Source: JAAZZY01 sp964612505
Lineage (GTDB): Bacteria > Chlamydiota > Chlamydiia > Chlamydiales > JAAZZY01
Assembly (NCBI GenBank): GCA_964612505.1
Contig: CAZTEX010000018.1
Coordinates: 1 to 35,400, forward strand
Length of the DNA stretch: 35,400 bases
Direction of reading: 5' to 3'
Made by a program: the position numbers and the translations under genes. This document shows positions 1 through 7,337 of the stretch, in pieces. Below the pieces are notes generated by a model that worked only from the letters and a program-made list of their open reading frames with translations, did not search any database and was not told where the DNA came from. Positions within the stretch are counted from its first letter, which is position 1, and every line of letters begins with the position of its first letter.

Positions 1-1155
1 GGGAAGAGAGCTAAAATAGGGCTCGAAGGCTCCTCATCGAAAGTGCTTAATTTTTGTGCAAATAACTATTTAGGACTTGCCCATCATCCTGATATCGAAC
101 AAGCTGCCATTGAAGGAATTCATCGCTTTGGATTTGGTACCGCTTCAGTTCGTTTTATTTGTGGAACTCAAACAGTGCACCGCGAGCTTGAGCAGAAACT
201 AGCCAAGTTTTTGCATATGGAAGATGTTATTTTATATTCCTCTTGTTTTGATGCTAATGGGGGCTGCTTTGAAACTCTACTGGGTCCAGAAGACGCTATT
301 ATTTCTGATGAGCTCAATCACGCGAGTATCATTGATGGAATTCGACTTTGTAAAGCAGCGCGCTTTCGCTATAAAAACAATGACATGCATGATCTGGAAG
401 CTAAGCTGAAAGAAGCCGATGCTGCAGGGGCTAAAGTGAAGCTAATTGCTACCGATGGCGTTTTCTCAATGGATGGAATTATTGCCAACCTCAAAGGGAT
501 TTGCGACTTAGCAGAAAAATATCATGCCCTTGTTTTTGTCGATGATTGTCATGCTACCGGTTTTATTGGTGAAAAAGGGATCGGCACTCCAGAATATTGT
601 GGTGTGCTAGGACGAATTGATATCTTAACAGGAACTTTTGGCAAAGCTCTAGGTGGTGCTTCTGGAGGCTATACGGCTGCTCGCAAAGAAATTGTAGAGT
701 GGTTGCGTCAAAGATCACGCCCTTATCTTTTTTCAAATGCATTAGCTCCCTCTATTTGCGCAGCTTCAATTAGAGTGATTGACCTTTTAGAAAAAGGGGA
801 GAAATTGCGAAAAAAATTAACGCATAACAGCCAATATTTTAGAGAAAAAATGACCGCTTTAGGTTTTGTCTTAGCGGGTAAAGATCATGCAATTATTCCT
901 GTCATGTTAGGTGATGCCAAAGTAGCTTCTCGTATGGCAGAAGAGCTTCTCAAAGAGGGCATCTATGTGATTGGTTTTTCATTTCCTGTCGTTCCTAAAG
1001 ACAAAGCCCGCATTCGCACTCAAATGTCAGCGGCACACTCTCAAGAAGATCTCGATAAAGCCATTGCTGCTTTTGCTAAAGTAGGTGAAAAATTGGGAGT
1101 TCTAAAAGCGAAGGAATGTCTGGACGAGAAATGCTCTAAACATGGTATAAGATGA
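1..1155 (+). CDS. kbl: 2-amino-3-ketobutyrate CoA ligase (glycine C-acetyltransferase), 5' partial
   Basis: PLP-dependent enzyme that cleaves 2-amino-3-oxobutyrate with CoA to glycine and acetyl-CoA, the second step of threonine breakdown after threonine dehydrogenase. The frame is open from base 1. A GTG at 43 could be mistaken for the start, but the residues before it (including LEGSSSKVLNFCANNYLGL) continue the family N-terminus, so the true start lies upstream of the window. Visible family motifs are NFCANNYLGL, ASVRFICGTQ, NHASIIDGIRLCKA, VDDCHATGF (usually VDDSHA) and GTFGKALGGASGG, whose Lys (about 643-645) should bind PLP. The last dozen residues, rich in Cys and Lys, run past the usual end of the E. 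coli enzyme. The rest is very close to the E. coli sequence as I recall it. A threonine dehydrogenase gene would be expected upstream, outside this window. Confidence 0.95.
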   Translation, partial: GKRAKIGLEGSSSKVLNFCANNYLGLAHHPDIEQAAIEGIHRFGFGTASVRFICGTQTVHRELEQKLAKFLHMEDVILYSSCFDANGGCFETLLGPEDAIISDELNHASIIDGIRLCKAARFRYKNNDMHDLEAKLKEADAAGAKVKLIATDGVFSMDGIIANLKGICDLAEKYHALVFVDDCHATGFIGEKGIGTPEYCGVLGRIDILTGTFGKALGGASGGYTAARKEIVEWLRQRSRPYLFSNALAPSICAASIRVIDLLEKGEKLRKKLTHNSQYFREKMTALGFVLAGKDHAIIPVMLGDAKVASRMAEELLKEGIYVIGFSFPVVPKDKARIRTQMSAAHSQEDLDKAIAAFAKVGEKLGVLKAKECLDEKCSKHGIR

Positions 1156-1209
1156 CTCAGATAATTCTGAAAGTAATCTGAAAAAATTGGATTTAGCAAA
1201 GGAAACGGA

Positions 1210-2577
1210 ATGGAAATCTTAATTATTGGTACAGGCTATGTCGGTTTAGTAACAGGAACATGTTTTGCTGAAATGGGACATAATGTCATTTGCTTAGACA
1301 TTGATGAAAATAAAATCAACAATTTAAAAAAGGGAATAGTCCCTTTCTATGAGCCGGGTTTAGAAGAGATCGTTAAAAGAAATGTCACCAATAAGCGCTT
1401 GCGTTTTACAACAAGCTATAAAGAGGGGATTTCAAAATCACGCATTTCTTTTATTGCCGTTTCTACTCCTCAAGCAGAGGATGAATCTGCTGAACTTCGC
1501 TATGTAGATCAGGCCGCTAAATCGATTGCTGAACATTTAGACAGTTACCATATTGTAATTAACAAATCGACAGTTCCTGTTGGAACAGCCTATCGCGTGC
1601 GTGATACTATTCAAAAAAGACTTGAAGAGCTCGGTAAAGATATTGAATTTGATGTGGCTTCAAATCCTGAGTTTTTGAAAGAGGGAAGTGCCATTTTGGA
1701 TTTTATGAAGCCTGACCGAATTGTCATCGGAGCTGATAATGAAAAAGTAGGCAATACGCTCAGAGCTCTTTATGCTTCTTTTTCTATTAATCATGATAAA
1801 ATCTTAGTGATGGATATCCCATCTGCAGAGCTAACTAAATATGCTTCTAATGCCATGCTAGCTGCACGCATTTCTTTTATGAATGAGATTGCTAACATTT
1901 GTGAAGAGGTTGGAGCGGATGTGAATAAAGTACGCAAAGCAGTCGGCGCTGATAAACGCTTAGGTTATAACTTTCTCTATCCTGGAGTGGGATATGGGGG
2001 ATCTTGTTTTCCTAAAGATATTAAAGCTTTTCGTTCCACTGCTAAAAAGAAAGGATGTCATACAGATATTTTAGATGCCATTGAAACGGTTAACCAGCGT
2101 CAAAAGCAACTTTTGGCTAAAAAAATTGATCAATATTTTAAAGCTGACCTTGAAAATAAAACGATTGCCATTTGGGGCTTAAGCTTTAAGCCTGACACGG
2201 ATGATATGAGGCAAGCTCCTTCATTAACGTTAATCAAAATATTGCATGAACAAGGAGTTCATTTAAGACTCTACGATCCTATTGCAATAGAAAACGCAAA
2301 GCTTTATTTAAAAGGATTAGAAAATCAGATCACTTGGTGTTCAAGTGAGCTGGAGGCAGCAGATGGGGCCGACGCTGTAGCTCTTGTTACTGAATGGAGA
2401 CAGTTTAGATTCATTAACTTTGAAGAAGTACTTTCAAAAATGAAAGGAAGAGCTTTTTTTGATGGCCGTAATCAATATCAACCTCAGGAAATGGCAAGCC
2501 TAGGGTTTGATTATATAAGCATTGGCAGGAAGGCAGTTTATGCAAATCAACCAAACTTGCAAATCAATACAAGATAA
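1210..2577 (+). CDS. ugd: UDP-glucose 6-dehydrogenase
   Basis: Oxidises UDP-glucose to UDP-glucuronate with two NAD+, supplying sugar for surface polysaccharides. The product is 455 residues, normal for the bacterial family. The N-terminal Rossmann motif GTGYVGLVTG is at residues 7-16. The signature NPEFLKEG is near residue 152. The catalytic Cys266 sits in GYGGSCFPKD, and the C-terminal UDP-binding domain begins around residue 315 (IAIWGLSFKPDTDDMR). The ATG start follows GGAAACGGA, an acceptable ribosome-binding site. It lies 54 bp after kbl and its 3' end overlaps ispA by 38 bp, so the downstream genes are probably co-transcribed. UDP-glucuronate users are not obvious in the window; the TagF-like transferases at 8420-10741 are too far away to tie in directly. 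Confidence 0.95.
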   Translation: MEILIIGTGYVGLVTGTCFAEMGHNVICLDIDENKINNLKKGIVPFYEPGLEEIVKRNVTNKRLRFTTSYKEGISKSRISFIAVSTPQAEDESAELRYVDQAAKSIAEHLDSYHIVINKSTVPVGTAYRVRDTIQKRLEELGKDIEFDVASNPEFLKEGSAILDFMKPDRIVIGADNEKVGNTLRALYASFSINHDKILVMDIPSAELTKYASNAMLAARISFMNEIANICEEVGADVNKVRKAVGADKRLGYNFLYPGVGYGGSCFPKDIKAFRSTAKKKGCHTDILDAIETVNQRQKQLLAKKIDQYFKADLENKTIAIWGLSFKPDTDDMRQAPSLTLIKILHEQGVHLRLYDPIAIENAKLYLKGLENQITWCSSELEAADGADAVALVTEWRQFRFINFEEVLSKMKGRAFFDGRNQYQPQEMASLGFDYISIGRKAVYANQPNLQINTR

Positions 2578-3379
2578 ATTAGATCAATATTTGATAGGGC
2601 TTGTTCCTAAAGAAGAAAAACCTCTTTATCATGCAGCCCGTTATGTTTTAGAAAATAAAGGCAAACGTTTAAGACCGATGATGGTCTTACTGACTTGCTT
2701 AGATTTTTCAGTAGAGATCGAAAAAGCGCTGAAGCCCGCTTGCGCTCTTGAAATGATTCACAATTATTCGCTCATTCACGACGATCTTCCCTGTATGGAT
2801 AATGATGACTTTCGAAGAGGTCAGCCGACTGTACACAAAGCCTATAGTGAAGCGATTGCTGTTTTACTTGGGGATTTTTTCTTAACACATGCTTTTACAA
2901 TTATCTTAGAAAGCAACCACCTCAGTAGCGAAGAGAGGGTCAATCTTTCAAAAATCCTTGCCCATTATAGTGGTGGTGGACAGCTTCTTGAAGGGCAAAT
3001 ACTTGATTTATCGATGGAAGGTAAAATTGGTCATTACTACGATCTATTAAACATTTACCTTCGTAAAACATCCTCTCTTTTTTGTTGTGCGTTAGAGTTT
3101 GCTGCTATCATCGCAAACCAGCACTCCACTTACAAATTGCTATTGCAAGAAGTGGGCCAAAAAATTGGCCTTGCGTTTCAAATCAAAAATGACTTTGAAG
3201 GAAAGAAGAAAGATAAGCAGCAAGAAAAGTTTACTATTTTTGCATTGCATACAGAAAAGCAAGCAGCTCTTTTGGTACAAAAGAATGTTAAAGAGGCTAT
3301 AGAGATGCTTCAAAGTAGTGGCCATTCCTTTGCGTATCTTATTGCCTATCTTGAATCCATGTTCATCTATGAAGTTTAG
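2540..3379 (+). CDS. ispA: short-chain polyprenyl (farnesyl/geranyl) diphosphate synthase
   Basis: Trans-prenyltransferase that condenses isopentenyl diphosphate with allylic diphosphates for the undecaprenyl and quinone side-chain pathways. I chose the ATG at 2540, because AGGAAGG lies 6 nt upstream; an in-frame TTG at 2522 has no such site. The product is then 279 residues. Family features are GKRLRP (residues 41-46), the first aspartate-rich motif DDLPCMDNDD (81-90) followed by RRGQPTVHK, GGGQLLEGQILDL (about 145-157) and KTSSLF. The second aspartate-rich motif, normally DDILD or similar after the LAFQI signature, reads NDFEG at 217-221, and the stretch after it is Lys-rich. The allylic-substrate side is therefore intact while the second metal-binding site is altered. 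The 3' end overlaps holA by 11 bp. Product chain length cannot be told from sequence. Confidence 0.85.
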   Translation: MQINQTCKSIQDKLDQYLIGLVPKEEKPLYHAARYVLENKGKRLRPMMVLLTCLDFSVEIEKALKPACALEMIHNYSLIHDDLPCMDNDDFRRGQPTVHKAYSEAIAVLLGDFFLTHAFTIILESNHLSSEERVNLSKILAHYSGGGQLLEGQILDLSMEGKIGHYYDLLNIYLRKTSSLFCCALEFAAIIANQHSTYKLLLQEVGQKIGLAFQIKNDFEGKKKDKQQEKFTIFALHTEKQAALLVQKNVKEAIEMLQSSGHSFAYLIAYLESMFIYEV

Positions 3380-4337
3380 TCATTTTCAGGCGTTTGAAAA
3401 ACATTTAAGCAGTGCAAGTCCAGACCAATTGTCAAGCGTCTATTTAATTGTTGATAGCGAAGAGTATGTGCAAAAGAAACTCGCTAAAATGATCTTAAAA
3501 GAAAAAGAAGAGTGGCAGCTTTTTGTTGCGGATGAACTCAATGCTCAAAAACTAGATGAACTACTGAATTCTTTTTCCATGTTTTCAAAGAGCCTTTGTG
3601 TGTGCCTGGTAGGCATTGAAAAGCTCTCAAAAAATCTTTTCAAGCAGCTCACCGACTATCTTAAAAAACCCCGCGATGATCTCAGGCTGATTGCCACTGC
3701 TTCAGTTTTGAGCAAGGAGTTTACGGACTTTGCTAAGGTCGGGATTGTACTCGATCTGAGTGGAGAAAAATCATGGGATCGAGAAAAAAGGCTGAGCTTA
3801 AGCGTGATGCAACGCTTTAAAGACTACCAATTAAAAGCATCTAGCGCTATTTGCGATGGGCTCGTCAAGCTCTGCGGCGCTAAAGAAGCTTTCATCGATC
3901 AAGAGGTTGAAAAATTAGCGCTGTGTCTGTATGGAAAAGGTGAAGTGACTCGCCATGACTTAGACTTTATTTTACCATCGATAGAACAGTCTATTTTTAA
4001 AGTGGGGCAAGCTGTATTTAGTAATCATCTTCAAGAGGCGCTCCAAATGACCCACCAGCAAAAATTTCCTCTTATCATGCTGATTTATTCACTTAGGTCC
4101 ACCTTGCAGCGAAGTTATCGCCTCAAAGGGATGTCTAGTCAGGAGTGTGCTGAAAAAGTGCCTCAACTTAAAGGTTATCTTTTAGAGAAAAGTTTAGAGT
4201 TGGCAAATCAGTTCTCAGTCGATAAGTTTAAGAAAATGTTGATCGTGTTATTTCAAACAGAACTTTTAGCCAAAAGTCAAGCCCTGCCAGAAGAATTTTT
4301 AACGAGCTTACTACTCTTAAAGTTGGGGAGTATTTAA
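3369..4337 (+). CDS. holA: DNA polymerase III delta subunit (clamp-loader HolA-like)
   Basis: Divergent delta subunit, the clamp-loader wrench that opens the sliding clamp. The product is 322 residues from the ATG at 3369, which overlaps the ispA stop. A longer reading from 3318 would add 17 residues buried in ispA and is less likely. The layout matches the family: an N-terminal fold with VYLIVDSEEYVQKKL, a middle stretch around LNSFSMFSKSLCVCLVGIEKLSK, then LTDYLKKPRDDLRLI, and a helical half with IDQEVEKLALCLYG, IEQSIFKVGQAVF and PLIMLIYSLRSTLQRSYRLKG. No Walker A motif is present, as expected for delta. It overlaps the next gene by one base (TAATG), so translation is likely coupled. The family call rests on pattern and length rather than on strongly conserved catalytic residues. 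Confidence 0.75.
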   Translation: MKFSHFQAFEKHLSSASPDQLSSVYLIVDSEEYVQKKLAKMILKEKEEWQLFVADELNAQKLDELLNSFSMFSKSLCVCLVGIEKLSKNLFKQLTDYLKKPRDDLRLIATASVLSKEFTDFAKVGIVLDLSGEKSWDREKRLSLSVMQRFKDYQLKASSAICDGLVKLCGAKEAFIDQEVEKLALCLYGKGEVTRHDLDFILPSIEQSIFKVGQAVFSNHLQEALQMTHQQKFPLIMLIYSLRSTLQRSYRLKGMSSQECAEKVPQLKGYLLEKSLELANQFSVDKFKKMLIVLFQTELLAKSQALPEEFLTSLLLLKLGSI

Positions 4338-4813
4338 TGAGTTTAATCAAATTTAAGATCCCTGCCAGAGCTCGCAAATGCCTTGTTTGCGATAAGCGTT
4401 TTGAAGATCAAGACAAAGTTTTTTCAACCGTGGAAGGGGATGAAGAAGAACCTCTTCGTAAAGATTATTGCGAGTCTTGCTTTAAAGAGCAGTCCGTCGG
4501 TGAGCCAATTTGGGGACATTGGTATATTGTCATAAAAAAAGAAAAAGTTCAGTTAACTCCAGATCAAAAAGCGATGGAACTTTTTAAAGAAGCGCAACAT
4601 GGATCAGATCCCCAATATCTTTTGTTTATCGCTCAATATCTAAAACGAAAACGTCAACTTGTACAAAGGCCTGAAATTCGCAAAGAAGAGCTTTTGTTTT
4701 TTGAAGACCCTAAAAGTTCAGAAGTTTATGGCATCACTAAAGCAGCTGTGGAGCCAGAAAAACTTATTTTGTTTAAAGAGCAATTTTTAGCTGCTTTGAA
4801 TAAGGTCGATTAA
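4337..4813 (+). CDS. small conserved zinc-ribbon protein of unknown function
   Basis: 158 residues. Two CxxC pairs, C15-x2-C18 (KCLVCDKRF) and C45-x2-C48 (YCESCFKEQ), are separated by 26 residues, the spacing of a treble-clef or zinc-ribbon site. The rest is charged and helical, with an acidic patch between the pairs (GDEEEPLRKD) and a Lys-rich helix (KRKRQLVQRPEIRKEELLFF). There is no signal peptide or membrane segment, so it is probably cytoplasmic. It starts inside the holA stop codon, which suggests coupling to the clamp-loader gene. The reading ends at the base where the threonine-aldolase remnant begins. I do not recognise a characterised homologue. Similar two-CxxC proteins occur in the Chlamydiae-Planctomycetes group as I recall, without an assigned role. 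Confidence 0.8.
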   Translation: MSLIKFKIPARARKCLVCDKRFEDQDKVFSTVEGDEEEPLRKDYCESCFKEQSVGEPIWGHWYIVIKKEKVQLTPDQKAMELFKEAQHGSDPQYLLFIAQYLKRKRQLVQRPEIRKEELLFFEDPKSSEVYGITKAAVEPEKLILFKEQFLAALNKVD

Positions 4814-5245
4814 TGGTTATGAGTTTTAAAAATGATTATAGTGAAGCGATAGTTCTTGTGAATCCTGCTTTGCAACACCATTTTAGAACTCATTTAAAAC
4901 AAAAAGGGGGGGCTAGTTAGTAAAGCAAGATTTTTAGGTCTCCAATTTGTGGAGTTTTTTAAAAATGATTTGTATTGGGAATTAGCTAAGCATGCTAACG
5001 CAATGGCCTATCAAATTGCTGATGAAATGAGGCATTTAGGCTATTCTTTTTGGGTGAAACCCGAGACAAATCTCCTTTTCCCGATCCTTCGTAAATCGGT
5101 CATCAAGCCACTTTCCAAAAAATATCACTTTTATGAATGGTAAAAGATAGATACTCATCAGAGCGCTATTCGCCTGGTCACTTCATGGGCTACCAGCCCT
5201 GAAAAAATAGAAAAGTTTTTTTTGTATCTTCGTCAGATGCGATAA
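4813..5245 (+). pseudogene. remnant of a low-specificity L-threonine aldolase-type (beta-eliminating lyase) gene
   Basis: Joined reading frames give the start and the end of a PLP-dependent threonine aldolase with the middle missing. From ATG 4813 the text MVMSFKNDYSE matches the family N-terminus. It then passes directly to AIVLVNPALQHHFRTHLKQK, which belongs some 200 residues later (GEALVISNPAL in relatives), so the lysine region is deleted. A run of seven G (4906-4912) shifts the frame; with six G the text continues KGGLVSKARFLGLQFVEFF. The last third then reads normally to HFYEW, hits an in-frame TAA (5141-5143) where relatives have Gln, and continues as KIDTHQSAIRLVTSWATSPE to the natural stop at 5243-5245. 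Three independent lesions make a functional product very unlikely. It directly overlaps the stop of the preceding gene. Confidence 0.85.
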
Positions 5246-5254
5246 GTCATCCTT

Positions 5255-5356
5255 TAATTAACTATAATTTTTCAATTAAAATTTTAATTAAGTTGTTTTT
5301 TTTGTTTTAGTTTAAAAATCTTAAATTAAGATAACTAAAATTCTTATAGTTAATTA
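5255..5356. repeat. AT-rich element with 13-bp terminal inverted repeats and nested palindromes
   Basis: TAATTAACTATAA (5255-5267) is exactly the reverse complement of TTATAGTTAATTA (5344-5356). Inside lie a 16-bp perfect palindrome AATTAAAATTTTAATT (5274-5289), an inverted repeat ATCTTAA-A-TTAAGAT (5318-5332), and around it TTTTAGTT (5305-5312) paired with AACTAAAA (5333-5340). The layout resembles a small non-coding inverted-repeat element, or a strongly structured 5' region of the ankyrin gene that starts just after it. No target-site duplication is visible: the flanks read ATCCTT and CAATGG. Confidence 0.6.
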
Positions 5357-5394
5357 CAATGGATGCGATTTTAAATTTTTTGAAGAGAGCTATT

Positions 5395-7317
5395 ATGGCA
5401 TCAATAAACAATGTTGGATTTTTAACTTCATACAAAGGCTTTAATGAGTCAGAAACCCTTATAGATACGGCAGCTCGCTATATTCGATCAGGTCAAACTA
5501 GAGAGCTTGAGAGACTATTAAAAAGTTCTCAATTAGATCCTAGTAGCATAACACATGAAGGTGATTTATTATTGCAGATAGCTATTCAAGAAAGGTCTTC
5601 TGATTCAGTTCGAATTCTTTTAGAAGGTGGAGCCAATCCTAATGTTTTAAATGCAAAAGGCGAAGGAGTCCTCTATACGTTGCTTGCAAGCTACCATGAA
5701 AATTTAGGAAGAGAGGACAGTCATGAGCAAAGCGAGATACTCTCTACTTTATGCCAATATGGGCTAGATCCTTTTTTAGTGACTTCAGATAGGACCAACA
5801 TCTATTTAGTAGAAAATAGAGAAAGACTAAATCCAAAAAGTGGCCAAGAATTTTTCGATAAACTGTTTTATCATTATTGGTCTTTTCAGCTCCGTGACCT
5901 ACAATCGATGAGTTATTCACAAATCGCAAAAGAAGGAATAAACTTTCTTGCTGAGCGAGGCTTCTATCATTCTATTCATAAGATGAATATGGCACTTAAA
6001 GGTAAAAATCACTGTTTTTATCCTGAGAAGCCCCTACAAAGAGTAGGCCTTTTCTATGATACATTTTTCAAGATGAAATTTGATCGAGAAGCAGACAAAG
6101 ATGTTTTAGCTGAATTTATTGAAAACTTCCCGGATTTAAAATTGTTATGTCCAGAAGAGGCAAATTGGTCTTATAATGATAATAAAAGTGGAAACAATAT
6201 TTATGTGATGTTTCTACAGCACTTTTTAGATGGCATTTTCTTAAATGGTGCTGCAAGGCCTTTTAAGCAAATGGGACAAATCGACCCTTTTGAAGCAGCT
6301 TTAGCAAAAAAGGATCCTATTTTAAATAATATCTTTTCCAAGCTTGTTGAATATCATTTAGTGCGTTATTTGGACGATCTTTGTGAAATGGACATTGAAA
6401 AGTTAGAGAGACTGATAAGAAAAAAAAATATCTTAAATGGTGAAGGCTTTTCAGTTGATTTAGCGATTCAGCGATATATAGCTTTAGAAAATCCTAATTA
6501 CGAAGCAATCAAAAGCGCTATTTCTTTTTTTGGTAAAACAAATTATTATTGCAGCGATTTTGTTCAATCAGTTGCCGCCTTTTTTTATAGAAATACACCG
6601 ACCATGATCAAAGAGTATCTCAATATAGATTCCCTAGAGAATCTTTTTCATTTCGCTATAAAATGGGATCTTAAACAAAAAACCAAAGAAACAATCACCT
6701 ACGAAAGCATTCCTTACATGCTTGAGTTGTTTCTTTTTAAAGATCTAGGCAAATTATTAAATGATTTGAATCTTCACGATAATGATAAAGAAGAGTTCTT
6801 CTCTCAATTTTCGCTCATTCACGATGATGGGGATCTGTTTTATCCTTCCTCTTACTACCGATCCGCTTTAGAGCTTATGACAGAGCTTCCAGCCAACTAT
6901 TCTTTACAGAGCATGCTTGAAGATCTAAAATCCGATCATTTGGATCAAGTGTATGCAGCGCTAACCCATCCAGATTTTCATTTAGATCTTTCTGATCAGC
7001 TGGTTCACCAAGTTGCGTTTAAAGCTATTGAAAAAAACAATATAGTTCTTTTAAGGGCTTTAACTCATAAAGGGTATGATCTCAACTCAGAAAATTTGCA
7101 AAGTGAAACAGCTTATATGCATATGATAAGTCATAGCAAATGTCCATTTTGGTTTTTATTTTTCTCTCTCTTTGCTAATAAAAATCGAGTACCTATTACA
7201 ATACCCAACTCAAAGGGTATCTCGGCTTATGATTGCGCTGTCAAAAAAATAAAGAATGAACAGCATTTATTGGCTCTTGAGCTTATTGTTCAAACTTGGT
7301 CAGATTTCAATGACTAA
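5395..7317 (+). CDS. large ankyrin-repeat protein, probable effector
   Basis: 640 residues from the ATG at 5395, which follows GAAGAGAG at good spacing. An upstream in-frame ATG at 5359 would add 12 residues but has no ribosome-binding site. Three degenerate ankyrin repeats sit near the N-terminus; the clearest is the segment with LLLQIAIQERSSDSVRILLEGGANPNVLNAKG, and the next includes LSTLCQYGLDPF. A long helical middle part (about 150-500) resembles nothing I know. Weak ankyrin-like units return near the C-terminus (QVAFKAIEKNNIVLLRALTHKG, then SKGISAYDCAVKKI). There is no signal peptide or clear membrane segment. Ankyrin proteins in Chlamydiae are often type III secreted host-interaction proteins; secretion here is inferred only. 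It stands alone after an AT-rich region and ends in a hairpin shared with the convergent gene. Confidence 0.75.
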   Translation: MASINNVGFLTSYKGFNESETLIDTAARYIRSGQTRELERLLKSSQLDPSSITHEGDLLLQIAIQERSSDSVRILLEGGANPNVLNAKGEGVLYTLLASYHENLGREDSHEQSEILSTLCQYGLDPFLVTSDRTNIYLVENRERLNPKSGQEFFDKLFYHYWSFQLRDLQSMSYSQIAKEGINFLAERGFYHSIHKMNMALKGKNHCFYPEKPLQRVGLFYDTFFKMKFDREADKDVLAEFIENFPDLKLLCPEEANWSYNDNKSGNNIYVMFLQHFLDGIFLNGAARPFKQMGQIDPFEAALAKKDPILNNIFSKLVEYHLVRYLDDLCEMDIEKLERLIRKKNILNGEGFSVDLAIQRYIALENPNYEAIKSAISFFGKTNYYCSDFVQSVAAFFYRNTPTMIKEYLNIDSLENLFHFAIKWDLKQKTKETITYESIPYMLELFLFKDLGKLLNDLNLHDNDKEEFFSQFSLIHDDGDLFYPSSYYRSALELMTELPANYSLQSMLEDLKSDHLDQVYAALTHPDFHLDLSDQLVHQVAFKAIEKNNIVLLRALTHKGYDLNSENLQSETAYMHMISHSKCPFWFLFFSLFANKNRVPITIPNSKGISAYDCAVKKIKNEQHLLALELIVQTWSDFND

Positions 7318-7337
7318 GAGAGTTTGGCCATCTCTTA
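7315..7337. terminator. hairpin joining two convergent stop codons
   Basis: TAAGAGA (7315-7321) pairs perfectly with TCTCTTA (7331-7337) around a 9-nt loop. The stem contains the TAA stop of the ankyrin gene on the plus strand and the TAA stop of the PrpF-family gene on the minus strand. On the plus strand it runs into a short T-rich tail (TTATTTAG); the minus side lacks a T-run. It is plausible as a weak terminator for convergent transcripts. Confidence 0.4.

Noticed and set aside
4949..5143. Stand-alone 64-residue protein starting MEFFKNDLYWELAKHANAMA
   Set aside because: It is the C-terminal part of the decayed threonine aldolase; its start is an internal codon context and the family text continues both before it and after its stop.
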